A DNA stretch of 27,725 bases. It comes from JBFEYJ01 sp041563315. GTDB taxonomy: Bacteria; Pseudomonadota; Gammaproteobacteria; Thiohalomonadales; Thiohalomonadaceae. Shown in pieces: positions 16,105 through 23,274 of the stretch (its first letter is position 1; each line of letters begins with the position of its first letter). Both the position numbers and the translations under genes were made by a program. The stretch spans positions 1 through 27,725 of the forward strand of contig JBFFNE010000032.1 in NCBI GenBank assembly GCA_041563315.1, written 5' to 3'. The notes under the pieces were generated by a model. That model saw only the letters and a program-made list of their open reading frames with translations. It was not told where the DNA came from and ran no database searches.

Positions 16105-17313
16105 ATGCCTTACAAACGTCCCCTTTCCGCCGCCGTGTCGCTAGGCCTGGTGCTCGCCACCTGTTCGGCCCACGCCGCCGCTGAATTCAACCCGGAGATC
16201 AGCCTGATCCTCGATGGCCGCTACACCCGTTATGGCAACGACAGCGAATATGAACTGCCCGGTTTTATGCTCGGGGGTGAGGCTGGCCGCGGCGAGCAAG
16301 GCTTCCAACTCGGTCACAACGAATTGGTGCTTAGCGCCCATATCGACGACCTGTTCTACGGCAAGATGACCACCGTGCTGGCCGATCATGACGGGGCCAC
16401 AGAGGTGGAGCTGGAAGAGGCCTATATTGAGACCCTGGGCCTGGGCGCCGGCGCCACCATCAAGGCCGGCCGTTTCTTCTCCGGCATCGGCTACCTCAAT
16501 GATCAACATCCCCACAGCTGGGACTTTGCCGATGCGCCGCTCGTCTACCACGGCCTGTTCGGCACTCAGCTCCGCGATGACGGCCTGCAACTGAGCTGGG
16601 TTGCCCCGACCGACCTCTACTTCAAACTCGGCGCGGAGATGACCCGTGGTGCGCAATTCCCCGCAGGTGGCGCAGCCAATGACGGTCAGGGCGCTTACGC
16701 ACTCTTTGCCAAGATTGGCGGCGATGTGGGTGCCAGCCATTCCTGGCAGCTGGGCCTCTCTCACTGGAGTGCCAAGGTCGAGGGGCGCACCTCCGGTGGC
16801 CACGCCCACGATGTTGCCCTGGCAGGGATCCCGACCTTCAGTGGCGACTCTGCGATCAGCGGTGTCGACCTCATCTGGAAATGGGCGCCCGACGGCAACG
16901 CCAGCGAACACAACCTGAAGCTGCAGGCCGAATACTTTGTACGGGATGAAGAGGGAACGGTCGTGATGGACGATGGCACCGCAGCTCCGGAGAGCAGCAC
17001 TTACGACGGCCAGCAGAGCGGTTGGTACACCCAGGCGGTCTACCAGTTCATGCCGCGCTGGCGTGTCGGCCTTCGCTATGACCAGCTTGGCGCTGACAAC
17101 ACCGTCGTCAATCCCATCGTTCTTGCAGAATCAGGCCTGGATGATGAAGATCACACACCACGGCGCAAAAGCATCATGCTGGACTATTCGCGCAGCGAGT
17201 ACAGCCGCATCCGCCTGCAATATGCCCGGGATGAAGCCTACTGGGATGATGACAACAGCATCATGCTGCAGTATGTCATGAGCCTGGGTGCTCATGGCGC
17301 TCACCAGTTCTAA
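16105..17313 (+). CDS. Outer-membrane beta-barrel protein of a metal-uptake operon
   Basis: The 402-residue protein has a signal peptide (MPYKRPLSAAVSLGLVLATC, cleaved near AHA). The mature part alternates polar and aromatic residues in strand-length blocks, and the chain ends in Phe, as outer-membrane barrels do. A middle segment is His-rich (SHSWQLGLSHWSAK then GGHAHDVA), which may help capture metal. There is no TonB box or plug domain, so it looks like a porin rather than a TonB-dependent receptor. The ATG at 16105 is preceded by GGAGA; the frame extends to 16066 but without a ribosome site. The ZnuA-like gene starts 11 bp after its stop. Barrels like this are often found beside zinc-type ABC transporters, which supports a role in letting the metal through the outer membrane. 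Confidence 0.75.
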   Translation: MPYKRPLSAAVSLGLVLATCSAHAAAEFNPEISLILDGRYTRYGNDSEYELPGFMLGGEAGRGEQGFQLGHNELVLSAHIDDLFYGKMTTVLADHDGATEVELEEAYIETLGLGAGATIKAGRFFSGIGYLNDQHPHSWDFADAPLVYHGLFGTQLRDDGLQLSWVAPTDLYFKLGAEMTRGAQFPAGGAANDGQGAYALFAKIGGDVGASHSWQLGLSHWSAKVEGRTSGGHAHDVALAGIPTFSGDSAISGVDLIWKWAPDGNASEHNLKLQAEYFVRDEEGTVVMDDGTAAPESSTYDGQQSGWYTQAVYQFMPRWRVGLRYDQLGADNTVVNPIVLAESGLDDEDHTPRRKSIMLDYSRSEYSRIRLQYARDEAYWDDDNSIMLQYVMSLGAHGAHQF

Positions 17314-17324
17314 GGCGCCCTGCA

Positions 17325-18230
17325 ATGAAGCGACTATTTGCACTACTCGGCACTTCATTGCTGCTGACCGCGGCCTTCCCGGCGGCGGCCCAGCTCAATG
17401 TCTTTGCCTGTGAACCGGAATGGGCGGCACTGGCCACGGAACTTGGCGGCAACAAAGTTGAGGTCTACTCGGCGACTACCGCGCGGCAGGATCCACACCA
17501 CATCCAGGCCCGTCCCAGCCTGATCGCCAAGGTGAGGCGCGCCGATCTGGTAGTTTGCAGCGGTGCGGAACTAGAGGTCGGCTGGCTGCCGATGCTACTA
17601 CGCCAGGCCGGCAACCCGGCCGTGCTGCCGGGCAAACCCGGTCACTTCGAAGCCTCGGCCTTTGTCGTACGGCTGGAGATCCCACAGCAGCTGGATCGCA
17701 GCATGGGCGATGTGCACGCCTCAGGCAATCCGCATGTACATCTCGACCCGCGCCGTCTGGCGCAGATCGCCGATGCACTTGCCGAACGACTGATAACCAT
17801 CGACCCGGCCAATGCCGGTCACTACCGCAAGCGGCAAGAAGCGTTTGCCCAACGCTGGCAACAGGCCATCACCGGCTGGGAGAAACAGGCCGCTCCGCTT
17901 CAGGGCGTGCGCGCTGTGGTCCACCACAAAGACTGGGTCTACCTGTTCGACTGGCTGGGACTGGTTGAGGTCGGAGCGCTGGAGCCCAAGCCGGGTTTGC
18001 CAACCAGTGTCGGTCACCTGGCTGCACTCAAGGCGGAGCTGGAAAAGGAACCGGCGAAGATCATCCTGCACACCGCCTACCAGAACGATCGCGCCGCCCG
18101 CAGGCTAGCGCAGATGAGTGGCGTCACCGTGGTGCAACTGCCCTACACCGTGGGTGGCAATGAACGGACCGCGGATCTCTTCGGCCTGTTCGACGACACT
18201 ATCGAGCGCCTGCTGGCGGCGGCGCAATGA
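17325..18230 (+). CDS. Zinc/manganese-type ABC transporter substrate-binding protein (ZnuA-like)
   Basis: The 301-residue protein has a signal peptide (cleaved near residue 22, AAA-Q). It shows the cluster A-I metal-site pattern: H59 in DPHHIQARPS, H137/H139 in GNPHVHLDP, H200/H201 in VVHHKDW and possibly E220 in ALEPKPG. The family captures Zn2+ or Mn2+ in the periplasm and delivers it to the membrane permease. The long His-rich loop of classical ZnuA is missing, so the metal could be Zn or Mn; the outer-membrane neighbour leans to Zn. The ATG is 11 bp after the barrel gene, and its stop overlaps the permease start (ATGA), so the two are tightly coupled. No own ATPase gene lies next to it. 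Confidence 0.9.
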   Translation: MKRLFALLGTSLLLTAAFPAAAQLNVFACEPEWAALATELGGNKVEVYSATTARQDPHHIQARPSLIAKVRRADLVVCSGAELEVGWLPMLLRQAGNPAVLPGKPGHFEASAFVVRLEIPQQLDRSMGDVHASGNPHVHLDPRRLAQIADALAERLITIDPANAGHYRKRQEAFAQRWQQAITGWEKQAAPLQGVRAVVHHKDWVYLFDWLGLVEVGALEPKPGLPTSVGHLAALKAELEKEPAKIILHTAYQNDRAARRLAQMSGVTVVQLPYTVGGNERTADLFGLFDDTIERLLAAAQ

Positions 18231-19018
18231 ACTGGGCAGCACTCGACCTTGCCATCCTGGGTCCGGGCTTTATGGCCGGCCTTCTGGTGGTAGCCACCCA
18301 CGTCCCGCTGGGGCGCCGGGTGCTGGCACGCGGCATCATCTTCCTGGATTTGGCGCTGGCGCAAATCGCCGGACTGGGTCTCATCGCCGCCCACAGCTTT
18401 GACTGGGAACCCGGCGCATGGCAGGTTCAGGCAGTGGCACTCGGCTCGGCGCTTGCCGGCGCGCTAGTAATGCACTTCACCGAACGGCGCTGGCCGGAAC
18501 TGCAGGAAGCGCTCATCGGCACCCTGTTCGTGCTCGCCTCCAGCGGCGGTATCCTGCTGCTCGCCGGCAACCCCCACGGCGGGGAACATCTCAGGGAGCT
18601 GCTCATCGGCCAGGTCCTCTGGGTCGGCTACGACCAACTACTGCCGGTAGCCCTGCTCTACGCTGCAGTACTCGCCATCGGTTTTGCCCTGCGACGCCAC
18701 CCCTCCTCGCTCCCCTTCTACCTGCTGTTTGCCCTCAGCATTACCGCCTCGGTGCAGCTGGTCGGCGTCTACCTGGTCTTCGCCACCCTGATTCTGCCGG
18801 CGCTGGCGATCAGGAATGTTGGTGAAAAAGGGCTGGTGTGTGGCTATCTGGTCGGGGTGAGCGGCTATGCCATCGGATTGCTCCTCGCGGCTCTGCTGGA
18901 CCTTCCGGCGGGGGCAATGATCGTCTATGCGCTGGCAGGATGTGCCGGGGTCTTCATTGTGGTAAAGCGTGAGGGCGTGAGGATTGTAGGTCGGGCTAAA
19001 GCCCGACCTACAAAGTAA
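18227..19018 (+). CDS. Metal ABC transporter permease (ZnuB-like)
   Basis: The 263-residue integral membrane protein has about seven to eight hydrophobic helices. The block LVGVYLVFATLILPALAI is characteristic of the ABC-3 (ZnuB/MntB) permease family. It forms the channel for the ion released by the binding protein. The start overlaps the upstream gene by 4 bp (ATGA). The last nine residues (GRAKARPTK) are encoded by a REP-like palindrome that has run into the gene end, so the native stop was probably replaced. The partner ATPase is not in the window and must be supplied from elsewhere in the genome or be lost. Confidence 0.9.
   Translation: MNWAALDLAILGPGFMAGLLVVATHVPLGRRVLARGIIFLDLALAQIAGLGLIAAHSFDWEPGAWQVQAVALGSALAGALVMHFTERRWPELQEALIGTLFVLASSGGILLLAGNPHGGEHLRELLIGQVLWVGYDQLLPVALLYAAVLAIGFALRRHPSSLPFYLLFALSITASVQLVGVYLVFATLILPALAIRNVGEKGLVCGYLVGVSGYAIGLLLAALLDLPAGAMIVYALAGCAGVFIVVKREGVRIVGRAKARPTK
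18985..19012. repeat. REP-like palindrome overlapping the permease 3' end
   Basis: TGTAGGTCGGGC and its exact complement GCCCGACCTACA form a 12-bp stem with a TAAA loop. It encodes the last residues of the permease, and the stop codon follows 4 bp later. A T-run (TTTTTT, 19021-19026) comes 8 bp after the stem, so the hairpin may also end the transcript. This palindrome is a common dispersed gammaproteobacterial repeat. Confidence 0.85.
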
Positions 19019-19068
19019 GCTTTTTTCGTTCACACGCGGAGTTGTGGGAACGATTACAACCTTGAACC

Positions 19069-19133
19069 TGTAGGAGCGGCATCTTGCCGCGACAGGGGCA
19101 GCACGACAGTCGCGGCAGGATGCCGCTCCTACA
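19069..19133. repeat. REP-like hairpin, GTAGGAGCGGC family, copy 1
   Basis: The arms 19069-19093 and 19109-19133 are 25 bp each and match with one mismatch. The outer part is TGTAGGAGCGGCAT and the inner part ends GCCGCGAC. It lies between the 3' ends of two convergent genes, where REP elements usually sit. Confidence 0.9.
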
Positions 19134-19163
19134 TCTTGTCACTCGCTACTTGTCACTGCTTTT

Positions 19164-20096
19164 TCACAAATGATATCCGAACGCCTCATGGAACAGTGCC
19201 CGGAAATCCTCCATGGAGAAGTGGTGATTCTGGGTGCCATGGTGAGCAATCTTGATTGCGCCCAGCAGGGAGGCGATGCGACCGGTGTTTTCCCAATCCA
19301 GCCCGTTCATCAGGCCGTAGAGCAGGCCGGCGCGAAAGGCATCGCCGCAACCGGTCGGGTCGACTACCTCGCGCGCCTCGGCGGCGGGGATCTCGTAGCG
19401 GTGCTTGCTGGTGTAGATGTAAGAGCCCTTGGCGCCGCGGGTGATGATCAGTGCCTCGCACATTTCGGCGATCTCGTGCGGCGACTTGCCCGTGCGATCC
19501 TCCAACAGTTGCGCTTCGTAGTCATTGACGGTGACCCAGGTGGCCTGTTCGATAAATTTCAGCAGGTCGTCGCCATCGAACATCGGCAGGCCCTGGCCTG
19601 GATCGAAGATGAAGGGAATGCCCGCCTCAGCGAACTGGGTGGCGTGCTCGAGCATGCCGTCACGCCCATCCGGGGAGACGATGCCGATGGTCACGCCCTC
19701 GGCCTCTTCCACCCGATTCTCGTGGGCGAAGCTCATGGCACCGGGGTGGAAGGCGGTGATCTGGTTATCGTCCATGTCGGTGGTAATGAAGGCCTGCGCG
19801 GTGAAAGTGTTGTCGATCTCCTTGACGTGGGTCAGATCGATGCCGCACTTCTCCATCCACTGGGCATAGGGCTCGAAATCACGCCCAACAGTAGCCATCA
19901 TCTTCGGTTCGCCGCCGAGCAGCTTGAGGTTGTAGGCGATATTGCCGGCACAGCCACCGGTCTCACGGCGCATGTCCGGCACCAGGAAGGAGACGTTCAG
20001 CATGTGCACCTTGTCGGGCAGGATATGGTTCTTGAAACGATCGTGGAACACCATGATGGTGTCGTAGGCGATAGAGCCGCAAATCAGTGCAGACAT
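19164..20096 (-). CDS. PfkB-family carbohydrate/adenosine kinase
   Basis: The 310-residue ribokinase-family enzyme has the glycine-rich substrate motif ETGGCAGNIAYNL (45-57) and the catalytic anion-hole motif DPTGCGDAF (246-254), where D252 is the base. The motif TRGAKGSYI (219-227) marks the ATP site. Sequence style and length match the bacterial adenosine-kinase-like branch, which phosphorylates a nucleoside or sugar with ATP, but substrate cannot be settled by eye. The frame is open upstream to 20156; the ATG at 20096 is preferred since it begins the first beta strand (SALICGSIAYD) and has AAGGA upstream. It stands alone, between REP hairpins on both sides. Confidence 0.85.
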   Translation of the reverse strand: MSALICGSIAYDTIMVFHDRFKNHILPDKVHMLNVSFLVPDMRRETGGCAGNIAYNLKLLGGEPKMMATVGRDFEPYAQWMEKCGIDLTHVKEIDNTFTAQAFITTDMDDNQITAFHPGAMSFAHENRVEEAEGVTIGIVSPDGRDGMLEHATQFAEAGIPFIFDPGQGLPMFDGDDLLKFIEQATWVTVNDYEAQLLEDRTGKSPHEIAEMCEALIITRGAKGSYIYTSKHRYEIPAAEAREVVDPTGCGDAFRAGLLYGLMNGLDWENTGRIASLLGAIKIAHHGTQNHHFSMEDFRALFHEAFGYHL

Positions 20097-20192
20097 AGTC
20101 TTTTCCTTTTCTTTTTCAGGTAACGCTTCAACTCTCGATTTTTCGTGTGCGGACATTCGCCGAGAGAGTCACTTTTGTCCCCGCCACCCATC

Positions 20193-20262
20193 GTAGGAGC
20201 GGCATCTTGCCGCGATTAGCCTAATGCGTCTCCGTTCTTTCGCGGCTGGAAACCGCTCCTAC
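20193..20262. repeat. REP-like hairpin, GTAGGAGCGGC family, copy 2
   Basis: The left arm GTAGGAGCGGC at 20193 onwards to CCGCGA (20215) pairs with TCGCGG to CCGCTCCTAC at 20240-20262, with a mismatched middle. It is the same family and same outer sequence as 19069-19133. It lies between the 5' end of the kinase gene and the 3' end of dgkA. Confidence 0.85.
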
Positions 20263-20289
20263 AGGGTGGCCCGGATTAAATATCAAATA

Positions 20290-20673
20290 TCAACAAAACC
20301 GTTCGTACAGAATAAAGCCCCAGACAACAGCGACATTGGCCAGCGCAATAAATACCCCGGCCGAGCCGATGTCCTTGGCACGCCCTGAGAGTTCGTGGTG
20401 CTCCACGCTAACCCGATCGACCACCGCCTCCAAGGCGGAATTGACAAGCTCGGCGAACAACACCAGCAGCAGGCTGCTAATAAGCAAGGCCCATTCGACC
20501 GCACGCTGTCCAAGCCATATCGCCAGCGGGACCATCACCACCATGGCCAGCAGCTCCAGGCGAAACGCCTCCTCATGGGTGTAGGCCGCCTTCAGCCCCT
20601 TCATCGAGTAACCGGTGGCCTGCAGGATATGCCTCAGGCCACGGGTGCCCGGCTTGTTGGTTTCAGCGCTCAT
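20290..20673 (-). CDS. dgkA: Diacylglycerol kinase (prokaryotic DgkA)
   Basis: The 127-residue protein has three membrane helices and the family signature AELVNSALEAVVDR (74-87), with E75 and E82 in the positions of the E. coli catalytic Glu69 and Glu76. HHELSGRAKDIGSAGV follows, as in E. coli DgkA. It phosphorylates diacylglycerol to phosphatidate at the inner membrane, recycling lipid released by membrane-derived glycan synthesis. The ATG at 20673, with AGGAAGAGG upstream, overlaps the gcvPB stop by 4 bp (ATGA), so dgkA is translationally coupled to the glycine-cleavage operon. No functional link to glycine is known. A start at 20697 is open but would lie inside gcvPB without a ribosome site. 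Confidence 0.95.
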   Translation of the reverse strand: MSAETNKPGTRGLRHILQATGYSMKGLKAAYTHEEAFRLELLAMVVMVPLAIWLGQRAVEWALLISSLLLVLFAELVNSALEAVVDRVSVEHHELSGRAKDIGSAGVFIALANVAVVWGFILYERFC

Positions 20674-22130
20674 GCCTCTTCCTGATACGGCTTCCAAACC
20701 AGATCCAGTTCACGTGCCGCTTTCACATCATCGAGACGTTTCACCGGCAGGGTGTGCGGCGCTCCCTTGACCACCTCAGGACTCTGTTCTGCCTCCTGGC
20801 GGATGGAAGCCATCGCCGCAATAAACTCGTCCAGCGTGGCGCGATCCTCGGTCTCGGTCGGCTCGATAAGGAAGCACTCGGGCACCAGCATCGGGAAATA
20901 AGTGGTCGGCGCATGATGGCCGTAATCGAGCAGGCGCTTGGCAAAGTCCATCGCGTTAACACCCCATTCCTTTGCCTCTTTCTTCAGGGTGAGAATGAAC
21001 TCGTGGGTAGCACGGCGATCATCGAAGGCCATGGCAAAGCCCTGCTTTTTCAGCTCCGCCATCATGTAGTTGGCATTCAGTGTGGCGAACTCGGCCACCC
21101 GCACCATCCCCTCACGCCCGAGCATGCGCGCATAGATATAGGCACGCAGCAGGATCCCCACATTGCCCATATGGGCCGAGAGACGGCCGATGGACTGGGG
21201 CAGGTCTGCCTCCTCCAGCCAACGGTACACACCCTTCTCCTCACCCACAACGGGCAGGGGCAGGAAGGGGAGCAAGCGCTCACCTACCACCACCGGACCG
21301 GCGCCAGGACCGCCGCCGCCGTGAGGGGTGGAGAAGGTCTTGTGCAGGTTCAGGTGCACCACATCGAAGCCCATGTCGCCCGGCTTGACCTTGCCGAGGA
21401 TGGCGTTGAGGTTGGCGCCATCGTAATAAAGCAGCCCGCCCGCCTGGTGCACGATGCCGGCGATCTCCTTGATGCGGCGTTCGAACACGCCAAGGGTAGA
21501 GGGATTGGTCAGCATGATGCCGGCGGTATGCGGTCCGACCGCCTCTTTCAGCCGCTCCAGGTCCACATCACCGTTTGCATCAGTAGGGATCTCCCTGACC
21601 TTGTAACCGCACATCACCGCAGTGGCCGGATTGGTACCGTGGGCCGCATCGGGCACCAGGATCTCGCTGCGTGCGCTATCGCCATGGGCATCATGATAGG
21701 CGCGGATCATCGCCACCCCGGCAAACTCGCCCTGCGCACCGGCCATCGGTGTCAGCGAGCAGCCCTTCATCCCAGTCACGTCCTTGAGGATCTCCTGCAA
21801 ATCGAACAGGCAGGCCAGAATCCCCTGACCATGGGTCTCGGTCGGTGCCTTGGGGTGGCGGCCGAGAAAACCCGGCAGCATCGCCAACGCATGCGAACCG
21901 CGCGGGTTGTACTTCATGGTGCAAGAGCCGAGCGGATAAAAATGGGTGTCGATGGAAAAATTCTTTTGTGACAGGCGGGTGTAGTGGCGAACCACCTGCA
22001 GCTCGGAGAGCTCTGGAAGGTTCGTCCGGGATTTGCGGCGGAACTGCTCGGGAATGTCAGAGACCTCCGCGGCAGCGGGGCTCTGAGCGGCGTTGAGGCG
22101 GCCGGGTTTGGATTGTTCGAAAATCAGCAT
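20670..22130 (-). CDS. gcvPB: Glycine dehydrogenase (decarboxylating) subunit 2, P-protein beta
   Basis: The 486-residue PLP enzyme carries the lysine motif NLHKTFSTPHGGGGPG (261-276), where K264 binds PLP. The HGTNP block (164-168) and FYPLGSCTMKYNPR (64-77) are hallmark P-protein sequences. It works with GcvPA as a heterotetramer to decarboxylate glycine and pass the aminomethyl group to the lipoyl arm of GcvH. It is split from GcvPA as in many bacteria, but here a foreign gene lies between the two subunits. The ribosome site is weak (AGGG well upstream). Its stop overlaps the dgkA start. Confidence 0.97.
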   Translation of the reverse strand: MLIFEQSKPGRLNAAQSPAAAEVSDIPEQFRRKSRTNLPELSELQVVRHYTRLSQKNFSIDTHFYPLGSCTMKYNPRGSHALAMLPGFLGRHPKAPTETHGQGILACLFDLQEILKDVTGMKGCSLTPMAGAQGEFAGVAMIRAYHDAHGDSARSEILVPDAAHGTNPATAVMCGYKVREIPTDANGDVDLERLKEAVGPHTAGIMLTNPSTLGVFERRIKEIAGIVHQAGGLLYYDGANLNAILGKVKPGDMGFDVVHLNLHKTFSTPHGGGGPGAGPVVVGERLLPFLPLPVVGEEKGVYRWLEEADLPQSIGRLSAHMGNVGILLRAYIYARMLGREGMVRVAEFATLNANYMMAELKKQGFAMAFDDRRATHEFILTLKKEAKEWGVNAMDFAKRLLDYGHHAPTTYFPMLVPECFLIEPTETEDRATLDEFIAAMASIRQEAEQSPEVVKGAPHTLPVKRLDDVKAARELDLVWKPYQEEA

Positions 22131-22185
22131 CGCATCGGTACCCTTTTGTTGATGCTCGGTGTTTGGTTAATTTTCACTACTTTTT

Positions 22186-22259
22186 GTGTCGCTGTCGCGA
22201 CGTCGATCTAATACGGGGTCTCGCCCCCGCATCAAATTCAAACCGTCGCGAAGCGACAC
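22186..22259. repeat. Hairpin repeat between the MBL gene and gcvPB
   Basis: The left arm GTGTCGCTGTCGCGACG (22186-22202) pairs with CGTCGCGAAGCGACAC (22244-22259) with one bulged base. The loop itself contains a second small palindrome (CGGGG to CCCCG). It occupies most of the 155-bp gap between the two genes of one operon and has no T-run, so it looks like a REP-type insertion rather than a full terminator. Confidence 0.8.
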
Positions 22260-22285
22260 TTCCTCATACAGGACAACACTCCCCC

Positions 22286-23233
22286 TTAAAACATCGCCTC
22301 CTCAACCTGCAAATAAACATGCGACACCGACTCTCCCAACCGGTCATACAGACCCGCATATTCGGTCTCGAAACGTTTCATCTTATCTTTAACCGTCGGT
22401 GCGATCTCGTAATCCAGCTTGCCCTCATCAAAACCTTCCGCCACCAGAGTCCAGAGGCTCTCGAAATAGTCATGCAGGCTAATAATAGCTTCCACTCCGG
22501 CCACCGGTCCGTGCCCCGGAATCACCACTGTTGGCTGCAGCTCACGCATTTCGGCGAGGAAGGCGATCCACTGCTGGATATTGGCGTCGAAAGTCGCTGG
22601 CGGGCGTCCGGTGTACATGGCGTCGCCGGTGACCATCACCTTTTTCTGCGGCAGCCAGAAGACGATGTCGCCCGGTGAGTGGCTGTGTTCGGAGAAGAGA
22701 ATCTGGACCTGGATATCACCGAAGGTGCGCTCCATCGCCTGGGTGACCGCACGCTTCGCCGGCACCGGGGTAAAGCTGCCGGTGGCGCCACCACTCATAT
22801 TATTGAAGCGGCTAACCCAGTCGAAGCCGCTCTTTTTCATCAGGTCGATGGCGGCATCGGAAGCGAGCATCTCTGCCGGTTTTTCCGCCACGAAAGCGCC
22901 GTTGCCGAGCCAGTGGTCGCCGTGGGAGTGGGAATTGACCACCCACTTTATAGGCGCCTTACTTACGGTGCGAATGGTCTTCAGCAGCGCCTTACCAATG
23001 GTCTCGGAGGAGCCGGTATCGAACACTAACAGGCCTTCACGGGTAATAACGAAGGCGGCATTGGAGTTCCAGCCCTTGTTCTCCTCGTTGGGAAAGTCGG
23101 TGGCCGGCGAGACGATGGCATAGACCCCGTCAGCCACACGCTCAGCCTTCATCGGGTAATCGTCGATGGTGGCGACCGCGTGGGCCAGCGTGGTGCCCAG
23201 GGTAAGTACAGTGGCAATCATCAAACGCCGCAT
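22286..23233 (-). CDS. Secreted metallo-beta-lactamase-fold hydrolase (SoxH/quinoprotein-relay-like)
   Basis: The 315-residue protein has a signal peptide (MRRLMIATVLTLGTTLAHA). It then shows the full zinc set: HSHGDH (102-107), H185 in HSPGD, D204 in TGDAMY and H241 in IPGHGP. That fits a periplasmic zinc hydrolase. Its layout recalls the MBL hydrolases of quinoprotein relay and sulfur-oxidation loci, but many subfamilies share this pattern and the substrate is open. The ribosome site AAGGAGG is excellent. It starts 41 bp after gcvPA and precedes gcvPB by 155 bp, so it interrupts the two halves of the P-protein. A periplasmic enzyme has no obvious part in cytoplasmic glycine cleavage. Confidence 0.88.
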   Translation of the reverse strand: MRRLMIATVLTLGTTLAHAVATIDDYPMKAERVADGVYAIVSPATDFPNEENKGWNSNAAFVITREGLLVFDTGSSETIGKALLKTIRTVSKAPIKWVVNSHSHGDHWLGNGAFVAEKPAEMLASDAAIDLMKKSGFDWVSRFNNMSGGATGSFTPVPAKRAVTQAMERTFGDIQVQILFSEHSHSPGDIVFWLPQKKVMVTGDAMYTGRPPATFDANIQQWIAFLAEMRELQPTVVIPGHGPVAGVEAIISLHDYFESLWTLVAEGFDEGKLDYEIAPTVKDKMKRFETEYAGLYDRLGESVSHVYLQVEEAMF

Positions 23234-23274
23234 GGTTCCTCCTTAGATTCCGTGTTTGGCCGGGTTCTGCAGTT

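Noticed and set aside
16141..16911. 256-codon minus-strand frame
   Set aside because: It is antisense to the outer-membrane barrel gene, which has signal peptide, ribosome site and terminal Phe.
20754..21971. 405-codon plus-strand frame
   Set aside because: It is antisense to gcvPB, a certain gene; long antisense frames are common in GC-rich coding DNA.
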